From Xenorhabdus poinarii G6 (GTDB lineage: Bacteria; Pseudomonadota; Gammaproteobacteria; Enterobacterales; Enterobacteriaceae): DNA of 64,000 nt. The DNA lies in assembly GCF_000968175.1 (NCBI RefSeq), contig NZ_FO704551.1, forward strand, positions 3,224,001-3,288,000. The letters are read 5' to 3'. Numbering within the stretch: position 1 is the first letter of the stretch; every line of letters begins with the position of its first letter. This document shows positions 57,097-64,000 of this stretch, one piece after another. Below the pieces are notes generated by a model that worked only from the letters and a program-made list of their open reading frames with translations, did no database searches and was not told the DNA's origin. The position numbers were made by a program, and so were the translations under genes.

Positions 57097-58461
57097 TCAT
57101 AGTGTAAGAGGATCCACAAAAACAATCGTATTATTAATTTGCGCCATAGAAACACCACCGACATTAATAGTAAACCCCGCTCGAACAGCCACGCTGGATG
57201 TCAACGAGCAAGTTAATATCTTATTACTATCCGCAATCGATGTTTTTAATATATTAGATTTACTACCATTAATCATAATATCATTGCTATCGAATACCAC
57301 CGTAATATCAGTAATTTTGCTTAATAAAGGTTTAATCAGAAGAAAACATTGGCAAACCCCATCTGCAACACCATAAGAACTATAGGTGTAAGATAACTCT
57401 CCGTTTGAAGACATCATCCAATTTGAAAAATCCAACGGAACTTTATAAGCTATTACAGGATCTAAATAATTAATCGTTAACACACTATTTTTAGTAATAT
57501 CATCACTATAGATATTAAGATAACTTACACCATTCTCATCTATATTGCTCAGTTGTGTACTACTAGAATCATCACTAAAATGAGCATTTGTTAAATGTGC
57601 ATTAATAAAACGAGAATTATTTAAATCTGTATATATTACCGCAGTTAGGAAAGGTTTTACATTTTGATCATCATCAAGTTTGACACCAATGTTTTTAGTT
57701 GTTTGAACTTTAACATTGACATTATCCAAATCATCAAAAATGGAAGCCTGTGAATAATCAGAAGTTATACTCTTATCAAGAACGGAAAATTTAGCAATGA
57801 AATATTTTGCTTCTGCAAGATTCAATTTATCTGTTTTTAGTGTATAGTCAACATAATTAGAATTTACTTGCTCTTTATCCAAGGTTATCTTTGTAGGTTC
57901 CAGAGTGTCTAATTCAGCATGATTTATATCCAAAGTTTTAGCGGTGATAACGATAGTATCAAAAATTGCTAAGCTTTTGAATTTTGCACGAACCAAAACA
58001 CCTTTGTTAGCGTTAATTTCATGTAAACTCAATATGGATTTTTTAGCATCTGGAAAAATAAGTTCGTAATCTGAGTCAGCCATATCATCATTTCCTAATA
58101 TATTAATATTTGATGTCATCGAATAGAGTACATTTTTATTAAGATCTGTTACTTTATATTTAGCTTCACATAAACCAAAAAAATTCATATCGCTCACATG
58201 AAACAATATAAAATAACAATCATCATTTATTTTATCTGGCGTTATATAGTAAGGAATGCTATTAACTTTATCATTGACATTATTTTTTATATATATTTCA
58301 CCTTCTATTTTATCTAATAGCGTAGCTTCTTTATACTTATCCACCTGCATAACGATATATTTAACATCCATAGCTATAATGTCTGGAATACTAATTACGT
58401 CATCGGAATTAGCCTGACGAAATTTAGGTGGGGGTAAGGGGTTTCCTTTTTTCTCGTTCAT
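57097..58461 (-). CDS. Ig-like beta-sandwich protein, unknown function
   Basis: Not recognised beyond fold. The protein is 454 aa, hydrophilic, without signal peptide, beginning MNEKKGNPLPPPKF. An early module of about 100 residues (EGEIYIKNNVNDKVNSIPYYITPDKI ... GLCEAKYKVTDLNKNVLYSMT) matches the module seen near the C-terminus of the 494-aa protein and in the 532-aa protein: a strand, Y-x-I, then a YKV-type strand and a closing Ser. It is the upstream gene of a two-gene operon (10-bp gap). AT-rich, with an acquired look. Confidence 0.7.
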   Translation of the reverse strand: MNEKKGNPLPPPKFRQANSDDVISIPDIIAMDVKYIVMQVDKYKEATLLDKIEGEIYIKNNVNDKVNSIPYYITPDKINDDCYFILFHVSDMNFFGLCEAKYKVTDLNKNVLYSMTSNINILGNDDMADSDYELIFPDAKKSILSLHEINANKGVLVRAKFKSLAIFDTIVITAKTLDINHAELDTLEPTKITLDKEQVNSNYVDYTLKTDKLNLAEAKYFIAKFSVLDKSITSDYSQASIFDDLDNVNVKVQTTKNIGVKLDDDQNVKPFLTAVIYTDLNNSRFINAHLTNAHFSDDSSSTQLSNIDENGVSYLNIYSDDITKNSVLTINYLDPVIAYKVPLDFSNWMMSSNGELSYTYSSYGVADGVCQCFLLIKPLLSKITDITVVFDSNDIMINGSKSNILKTSIADSNKILTCSLTSSVAVRAGFTINVGGVSMAQINNTIVFVDPLTL

Positions 58462-58716
58462 ACGCTACCTTTTTGTCAAAATTTACAAAAAACAATTCTA
58501 ATATTATAAAAAGTGATAGTGGAATTATCATCTATATTTTCATCAGATAATAATATCACTGCGAATAAAAAACCTTGTTCTATTATCAAGTTACCATTAT
58601 TAGGAAAGAAAAAAAACAATAGTACCAGACATATCGATGCCCCCCTTATTTATATGATAAATAATCAGATATAAGAGCGCCATTATAGTCAGCGTTCATC
58701 TCTTTTTTATTATAAA

Positions 58717-60315
58717 TTAATTGTTATCTTTATAACCTGGTTCTGGAACAGTTTCAATATTTGCTCTCCAACCCACACTATATTCTAAATTTTCATTTAG
58801 ATAAAACTGATAATCAAAACTAATATTACCAACGCCTCTTACATCAACGATATCGTCATAAGGAATATGAAAGAAAATAGAATTTTTATTACCGTCACTA
58901 CCGATTTTATTTAAGGGAATTTGCTGATTATACGTTTTTTGGAAATTTTTATTGTCTGAATTTATATACATATTTAGGGTAATATCCGTTATGCTTAACG
59001 GAACTGATTTTATTTTTGATTTAGGATCATGAGTGTTAGCGCGTACAATCTCAACAAACAATCCATCGTATTGATATTCAGGATATTTTATTATTGCATC
59101 GATATTAACATAGATACCATAACCAGATGGTATGATGTTATCATGCCCAACACCTAAGCTGGTATGAACTATACAAGCCTCATATTCTCTATTGACATCT
59201 GGATCAGGTTCGTAAGGAACGCCTCCTATATAGGTCAATGATAATGGTTCAGAAAATAACGCATTTCCATTCTCTTTAACCACAGAATAAGAAAGTTCAG
59301 ATGGTTCACCTCGTTCAAATATAGAATAAGGAAGTCTTATACTAGGTTGATCTAATTGCTTAGCTTTATCCTTAAGTGTCACAGCATGGCCGGTGTAATG
59401 ACCATTAACAAAAAACAATATTACATCACCATTTACTGCACCATCGTAGCTGTTTACAATTGTTAGAAAATATCTCAATCCATCATTTGCGTATAAGTTA
59501 CCCATAGAAAACCATGGAATATTTGGTGTACCGATAGAATTCATATAACCAGGGTTACTATAGTTAACTACATAAATCATTTGTTTAGCGACGATATCAG
59601 CCACATTACCTAGAATAACCGTCTTTAATAAAAGTGTGGTTATCTCTGACACTTTAGGATAGAGATAAAATTTCAATAACCCACGACTATCTGAAGTAAT
59701 CAATATTCCTTTATTAGGGCCCATTTCCTCCGGCGGAATATCAATGAGATTAGTAGCATCTTTGAAATAAAAGTCATTCATTTTATGAAGAATAGATGAT
59801 GTAATAAATACGGGCGTGCCAGCTAATAACTTCCCTGATTTACTTTTCAACGTTGTATATATTGGTGTATAGTTATCTTTTTCCGATGGTTTATGACTAC
59901 TTGTGAGTGGTGTTGTCAAATAGGGTTTTTTAACAAAAAGCACTAATGAAGCTATATCAATTTCATACGCTTTACCAGAAAATTTTTTAGATGGAAAACC
60001 ACGCCCACCTGCGGTCGCATCAGTATCGACTTCGAATGTAATAGAAGCACCATCTTGTACCGAGATACCACTCACCTCCTGAAGTACAGTAAATCCTAAT
60101 CGCGCAGAAGCCTTGAGTCCATTGATTTCGAGTTTAAGCAAAGCAGAAATATTATCCAATTTTATATTATTACTGGCACTTTTTATAATTATATTTTTTG
60201 ATGGAAGAATGGGTTTGTCCGAACTTAATGTTACAACAAAACTAACATATTGACCGATGACTAAATCAGCGTTAGTGAGAATTGAAATATCCATATTATT
60301 GTTTTTATCTGGCAT
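58717..60315 (-). CDS. Ig-like beta-sandwich protein, unknown function
   Basis: Not recognised beyond fold. The protein is 532 aa, no signal peptide (MPDKNNNMDISILTNADLV). A degenerate Big_1-like unit lies at about residues 125-250 (SGKLLAGTPVFITSS ... ITSDSRGLLKFYLYPKV), then a second module (GDVILFFVNGHYTGHAVTL ... LSYSVVKENGNALFSEPLSL, about residues 285-360) of the kind shared by its neighbours. A C-terminal beta-rich domain ends in YSVGWRANIETVPEPG. It is separately transcribed from the 57.1-58.5 kb gene (255-bp gap). Confidence 0.7.
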   Translation of the reverse strand: MPDKNNNMDISILTNADLVIGQYVSFVVTLSSDKPILPSKNIIIKSASNNIKLDNISALLKLEINGLKASARLGFTVLQEVSGISVQDGASITFEVDTDATAGGRGFPSKKFSGKAYEIDIASLVLFVKKPYLTTPLTSSHKPSEKDNYTPIYTTLKSKSGKLLAGTPVFITSSILHKMNDFYFKDATNLIDIPPEEMGPNKGILITSDSRGLLKFYLYPKVSEITTLLLKTVILGNVADIVAKQMIYVVNYSNPGYMNSIGTPNIPWFSMGNLYANDGLRYFLTIVNSYDGAVNGDVILFFVNGHYTGHAVTLKDKAKQLDQPSIRLPYSIFERGEPSELSYSVVKENGNALFSEPLSLTYIGGVPYEPDPDVNREYEACIVHTSLGVGHDNIIPSGYGIYVNIDAIIKYPEYQYDGLFVEIVRANTHDPKSKIKSVPLSITDITLNMYINSDNKNFQKTYNQQIPLNKIGSDGNKNSIFFHIPYDDIVDVRGVGNISFDYQFYLNENLEYSVGWRANIETVPEPGYKDNN

Positions 60316-60845
60316 TTTATCACCCCATTTTGTAATTAATATTAGTTATAGTTTATTACCGGTTTAGTCAATCAAGATTCACTATATTTATTTTTTAACA
60401 TTAAAATTATATAATAACAGGGAGCGAGCAAACCAAAGAGTTAAAAAAACAACATTGACATTTTAAGTCAAAATATTGATAAAAGTATGCTAGCGACTTG
60501 TATATAATAACTCATCATGATTATAATTAAAATAAACTTGTAATCCTGCCGTTTAGAGTAAGTCTATTAAAATCAAAAAACCAATGAAAAAAAGTTATCA
60601 TTTGATAACTTTTTTTCATTGTGGAAAATGATATATTTTTAGTGGCTATCCTAGATAACTAATATAATCTAGGATAGTCCTCTTATAAATTAATTTAAAA
60701 ACCATCTTAAAAAGGTATACCAATCGTACTTCAAGATGCTTTTATTCTCCCTCATGAAGCGCGGGAAAATAAGACTTATTTGTGTTTTATCTATGTAAGT
60801 TGAAGTTTATTGGATATAGATTACACCGCTGAATTGTTTTAAAAA
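60316..60845. other. Intergenic region between two Ig-like genes
   Basis: About 530 bp, AT-rich, no gene. It should contain the promoter of the minus-strand 532-aa gene near 60316-60450 and a strong hairpin at 60583-60620. A short segment at about 60716-60740 (accaatcgtacttcaagatgc) resembles the ends of intergenic repeats I recall from this bacterial group; it is a remnant at most. Confidence 0.5.
60583..60620 (-). terminator. 18-bp perfect inverted repeat, bidirectional terminator
   Basis: AATGAAAAAAAGTTATCA (60583-60600) and its exact complement (60603-60620) with a 2-nt loop. The A7/T7 tracts inside the stem make it a terminator in both directions. It lies about 230 bp beyond the stop of the 494-aa minus-strand gene. 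Confidence 0.75.
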
Positions 60846-62330
60846 TCACTCTAAATTTATGGTGTCTTTTTCATAAGTAGAAAGTGGTAAATTTAATATC
60901 TTAGAATAAACAGGGGTATCGGTGGATGCAAATGGTATAACCTTATAATCAACTTGAAAAGTACCAGAAGATCCTTCAGCATTGCTGGAATAACCCAAGA
61001 GATCACCATTAGCAACCGTGATAGGAATTTCAGCCGTAAGATTGTCTTTATTTACTTTGATGTCATCATATGTAATGACATCACGTTTTTTTACATTGGT
61101 GTTATCTTTATAGCCATCCAGGTAAACAGTAACGTAAATTTTGTCACCTACAGCTTTATTGGTATAATTAGGAATTGTGAGGTGTAAATCTCCCATAGTA
61201 GCGGAAAGATTGACAAACGAGGCTGTCGTCTCCGGGGCTGCCAGCGTGCGCAAAATAACAGGATCTGGCATTAATACTGTACTGCCTACTGCCGTGAAGT
61301 TTTGTACCGAGGAAGAGAAACTATCACCATTTTCATTAGTTAAAAGATAATAGATCGTATTATCGGTAGTCGTATTAATATAATTTTTTGTTAATGAAAC
61401 ACCTTCTATTAATTTCCTTAACGTATTAATTTTTACCACTTTATCGTTTACTACAATCGCTCCTAGTGTTCTTTCTTCATCAAAGTGTAAGTTAGTAGTT
61501 AAACTTGATGGCAGATTAGCAGGGTAATAATTTCCTGAATATTCATCTAAATCCAGCACATTATCAATATCTAATGGCAAAAATAAAGGAGGTAAATCTC
61601 CCCCTGGCTCTGTATCAAGAAAAATAACTTGAGTTAGAACATGACTCTTATAGAGACTACTACCTGAATAGTATGCAGCTGTAATATTAAATATTCCAGG
61701 CATAGTTGCTCCCAGATAGATGGTAGCCACGCCTTGAGGATCTGCCTGGACTTGGAATCCTAAACCATTATCTTTTTTCAACTTGGTATTTTTGTCTAGA
61801 CCTGAGAAAAATTGTACTGCAGAACTAGGGGTATCAAAATATATTTTAGCTGCTTTTTTTGGATTTCCTGGTGTACCATCAGCTTTTGCCTCGGTTACCT
61901 TGACTGTTAACTGCAGAAAAAAACCGCTCTTGCCAATATCAGCAATATCGGAAAAAGTACTGTAGGCTTTTAAGCCGAGTGGATCTTCTAACGGGGATAA
62001 CAGGACGTCATCATAAATATAGGTAATTGTATCAATTTGTTTTTTATTATTTCCATCGGTGATATCTGTAATTTTAAAAATAACTTTATCCCCAACTTTT
62101 ACATCACTCAGAGGGCGAAGAATATTAGTCGTTTCCCCATGTTTGTCGACGGGTAAAATTGAATAATGAAATTCTGCAATTTTTGCTGAGGATTCATCAA
62201 GTTCCCATTGCAATTTCTTATTTTGATTTTCGTTACTGCTGATATCATCAATATAATTTATTTTTACCATCACGGATTTATTTTTTATATCAATTGTTTC
62301 ATTTTTGTTAGGAATTATTGTTATAGACAT
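60846..62330 (-). CDS. Ig-like beta-sandwich protein, unknown function
   Basis: Not recognised beyond fold. The protein is 494 aa without signal peptide (MSITIIPNKNETIDI). It carries at least two copies of the shared module: an N-terminal one (VGDKVIFKITDITDGNNKKQ ... ITYIYDD, about residues 78-110) and a C-terminal one (AVGDKIYVTVYLDGYKDNT ... GTFQVDYKVIPFAS, about 392-480). Between them is a Big_1-like unit (LTVKVTEAKADGTPGNPKK ... QADPQGVATIYLG, about 145-225). The start ATG 62330 follows GGAGAA. A decayed relative of its N-terminal module lies at 62879-63016. Confidence 0.72.
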   Translation of the reverse strand: MSITIIPNKNETIDIKNKSVMVKINYIDDISSNENQNKKLQWELDESSAKIAEFHYSILPVDKHGETTNILRPLSDVKVGDKVIFKITDITDGNNKKQIDTITYIYDDVLLSPLEDPLGLKAYSTFSDIADIGKSGFFLQLTVKVTEAKADGTPGNPKKAAKIYFDTPSSAVQFFSGLDKNTKLKKDNGLGFQVQADPQGVATIYLGATMPGIFNITAAYYSGSSLYKSHVLTQVIFLDTEPGGDLPPLFLPLDIDNVLDLDEYSGNYYPANLPSSLTTNLHFDEERTLGAIVVNDKVVKINTLRKLIEGVSLTKNYINTTTDNTIYYLLTNENGDSFSSSVQNFTAVGSTVLMPDPVILRTLAAPETTASFVNLSATMGDLHLTIPNYTNKAVGDKIYVTVYLDGYKDNTNVKKRDVITYDDIKVNKDNLTAEIPITVANGDLLGYSSNAEGSSGTFQVDYKVIPFASTDTPVYSKILNLPLSTYEKDTINLE

Positions 62331-63226
62331 GATTTTCTCCGTATTTATTTAATTAAAAAACATAATAAATCACATACGAATCATTCAAAAATAATCTCAG
62401 ACATATCGCGTGTTTCTTACCCCCTGACAAATCACTATTGTATTATTCATAAAATGGTTAAAAATATTATCATTCGTAAAAATAAAATCATATTAATATA
62501 GTAACCACATGTTCTTATTACATCTAAAAAAACAATAACTATAACCATCCGTTTTAAATATCAGTTTTTTTTACTACATTAACGGATAAAAGATTTCACT
62601 ATTTTACACTAAAATTTAAAAAAGATGATTTAATTAAAACACACTTATTTTTATACAATAATTATAGCGCACGTTTATTATAAATCTTCATAGATATTAT
62701 AAAACTGTCATTGCAGTGTCTTAGATTTAAACAAAAATCACAACCCTCTTAACCAAAAAAAAATCAAATATTGATATGAAATGTTATTTATATATCTACT
62801 CGTATATTTATTGGTAAATAATCAATTAAATTATATTTATACCCATCTGTATGTAGTGATATGACGGACTCACCCTCTTCAACCGTAAACAATCATAGTT
62901 GAATCTTTATACTTACCATCAGTGATATTTACTATTTTGACGGCAGACATTTTGTATGCAAATATTTGGATTTCTCCGTTTTTTTCTGGCGTCAATCAAA
63001 ATAGTGAGAAAAGGCATCACTCCCTACAAGAAACATCCAGAAAAATGACAATCCTCTCAACCCCAAAAATCACATGTTGTCATAAGATGTGATTGATATA
63101 ACTAACCGATACCAAGGTTCTAAGCTATAACTTTATTGTATATCGCTATCTTCTTTTCTTGCCATATCATCGCTAAAGCAACTCTATAAAAAACAAACAT
63201 ATTTTAATCGCAACTAGGATGAATGT
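62331..63226. other. AT-rich region before the permease gene
   Basis: About 900 bp without an intact gene. It holds the promoter of the 494-aa minus-strand gene, a decayed Ig-like fragment (62879-63016) and an 8-bp inverted repeat AATCACAT-N11-ATGTGATT (63068-63094), 132 bp before the permease start. The repeat has the arms of a CRP site in the reverse order, so it is not a CRP box; it could be another operator or a hairpin. Confidence 0.5.
62879..63016 (-). pseudogene. Decayed fifth relative of the Ig-like genes
   Basis: Minus-strand reading gives FSLF, an in-frame TGA (62996-62998), then LTPEKNGEIQIFAYKMSA and VKIVNITDGKYKDSTMIVYG and a stop at 62879-62881. This aligns with ILPVDKHGETTNI and VIFKITDITDGNNKKQIDTITYIY of the 494-aa protein, with a short deletion. 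No intact start or C-terminus remains. Confidence 0.55.
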
Positions 63227-63934
63227 ATGACCCCAGACTGGCTCAATTTAGCACTGGATTCCCTATGGCCGATGCTTTATGCCGGCCTGACATTGACGAT
63301 TCCCCTGACCCTGATCACTTTCGTACTGGGTATTTCGCTGGGGTTTATCGTTGCTTTAATCAGATTGTATGGCCCTAAGCCATTGATTGCGCTGGTGCGC
63401 TTTTATGTCTGGTTAATACGTGGCACACCTTTATTGGTACAACTCTTTCTGATCTTCTACGCGCTGCCTAGCGTAGGTGTTACCTTGGACGCCTTCACGG
63501 CGGCGATTATCGGCTTTACCCTGAATGTCGGTGCCTATACTTCAGAAGTTATCCGTGCTGCACTGACTTCTGTTCCCAAAGGGCAATGGGAAGCCTCTCA
63601 CTCTATTGGTATGAGTTGGTGGCAATCTTTGTGCCGGGTCATTCTCCCGCAGGCGGCGAGAGTTTCAATTCCCCCCTTGTCCAATACCTTTATTTCTCTG
63701 GTCAAAGATACGTCCCTGGCTTCCGTGATTACGGTGCCGGAAATGTTTCTGGCAGCACAACGTATCGCCGCCGTGACCTATCAACCGCTGATTCTCTATA
63801 CCGAAGCGGCCATTCTCTACCTTCTCCTGAGTTCAGTGTTATCAGCACTGCAAGTCCGGTTAGAAAAGAAATTCGCTCAACAAAACAGCCGTATTAATCA
63901 GGATGCCAACGATGATCCAACTCACCAACATTGA
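63227..63934 (+). CDS. Cystine-type amino-acid ABC transporter permease
   Basis: A 235-aa inner-membrane permease of the His/Glu/Gln/Arg family, with about five helices and the EAA loop GQWEASHSIGMSWWQSLCRVILPQA that docks the ATPase. RGTPLLVQLFLIFYALP near residue 70 and PPLSNTFISLVKDTSLASVI are typical of TcyL/YckJ cystine permeases. It overlaps the ATPase gene by 23 bp. Its binding-protein gene is probably the one at 54385-55146. ATG 63227 has AGGATG upstream. Confidence 0.88.
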   Translation: MTPDWLNLALDSLWPMLYAGLTLTIPLTLITFVLGISLGFIVALIRLYGPKPLIALVRFYVWLIRGTPLLVQLFLIFYALPSVGVTLDAFTAAIIGFTLNVGAYTSEVIRAALTSVPKGQWEASHSIGMSWWQSLCRVILPQAARVSIPPLSNTFISLVKDTSLASVITVPEMFLAAQRIAAVTYQPLILYTEAAILYLLLSSVLSALQVRLEKKFAQQNSRINQDANDDPTHQH

Positions 63935-64000
63935 AAAAAGTTTCGACGGGCAACCGGTGCTGAAAAATATTAACTTGACAATAGAGGAAGGTAGTCTGAC
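63912..64000 (+). CDS. Amino-acid ABC transporter ATP-binding protein, N-terminal fragment (runs out of the window)
   Basis: The reading frame from ATG 63912 begins MIQLTNIEKSFDGQPVL and continues to the window edge; these are the first ~29 residues of a polar amino-acid ABC ATPase (TcyN/GlnQ type), before Walker A. It overlaps the permease gene by 23 bp, so the two are coupled. Confidence 0.85.
   Translation, partial: MIQLTNIEKSFDGQPVLKNINLTIEEGSL

Noticed and set aside
63068..63094. AATCACAT-N11-ATGTGATT as a CRP site
   Set aside because: CRP needs TGTGA-N6-TCACA; here the arms are in the opposite order and the spacing is wrong.

Overview
The window looks like chromosome of an insect- or nematode-associated enterobacterium of the Morganellaceae, most likely Xenorhabdus and possibly Photorhabdus. 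This rests on near-textbook enterobacterial protein sequences (LptB, RapZ, MreB, AccC, Fis) in conserved gene order, no csrD beside mreB, a periplasmic broad-spectrum racemase, and many AT-rich secretion and surface-protein genes between the core blocks. The genus call is inference from remembered family features; no database was searched.

Layout. 1-6.9 kb: core block kdsD(partial)-kdsC-lptC-lptA-lptB-rpoN-hpf-ptsN-rapZ-npr, for Kdo and LPS export, sigma-54 and the nitrogen PTS, with an unusual structured leader before ptsN. 7.0-12.2 kb: two small unknown genes, a secreted PLP racemase, rnk, pmbA (tldE, minus strand) and darP. 12.3-19.5 kb: accessory island bracketed by two decayed IS6-family transposase copies in the same orientation. 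It holds an AT-rich operon with a strong promoter overlapped by a Fur-box-like site: HlyB-like ABC exporter, HlyD-like adaptor, Sel1-repeat lipoprotein, and a probable secreted protein with a permuted papain-like His/Cys pair plus calcium-binding repeats. 19.5-30.5 kb: core minus-strand block tldD-nit-yhdP-rng-maf and mreD-mreC-mreB. 31.1-38.9 kb: core plus-strand block acuI, aroQ-accB-accC, yhdT-panF, prmA, dusB-fis.

38.9-44.8 kb: a probable insertion just downstream of fis, flanked by a 21-bp direct repeat of the 3' half of the fis terminator. It encodes a LysR regulator, a DHA2-type MFS pump, an NTF2-like protein and a flavin amine/amino-acid oxidase, and ends in an IS5-family remnant. 44.9-50.9 kb: an orphan LysR gene beside the 5' stub of the MFS gene it probably once controlled, an inverse autotransporter (invasin/intimin type), and about 1.65 kb of AT-rich non-coding DNA. 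50.9-54.2 kb: a membrane-fusion protein with two ABC-2 permeases and no ATPase. 54.4-64 kb: a cystine-type amino-acid ABC transporter whose binding-protein gene is separated from its permease and ATPase genes by about 8 kb carrying four minus-strand genes for large Ig-like proteins without signal peptides, plus a decayed fifth relative.

The two most promising leads are the Fur-linked type I secretion cassette, possibly a secreted hydrolase with a lipoprotein partner, and the family of signal-less Ig-like proteins that splits the cystine transporter. No rRNA, tRNA or CRISPR array was seen.
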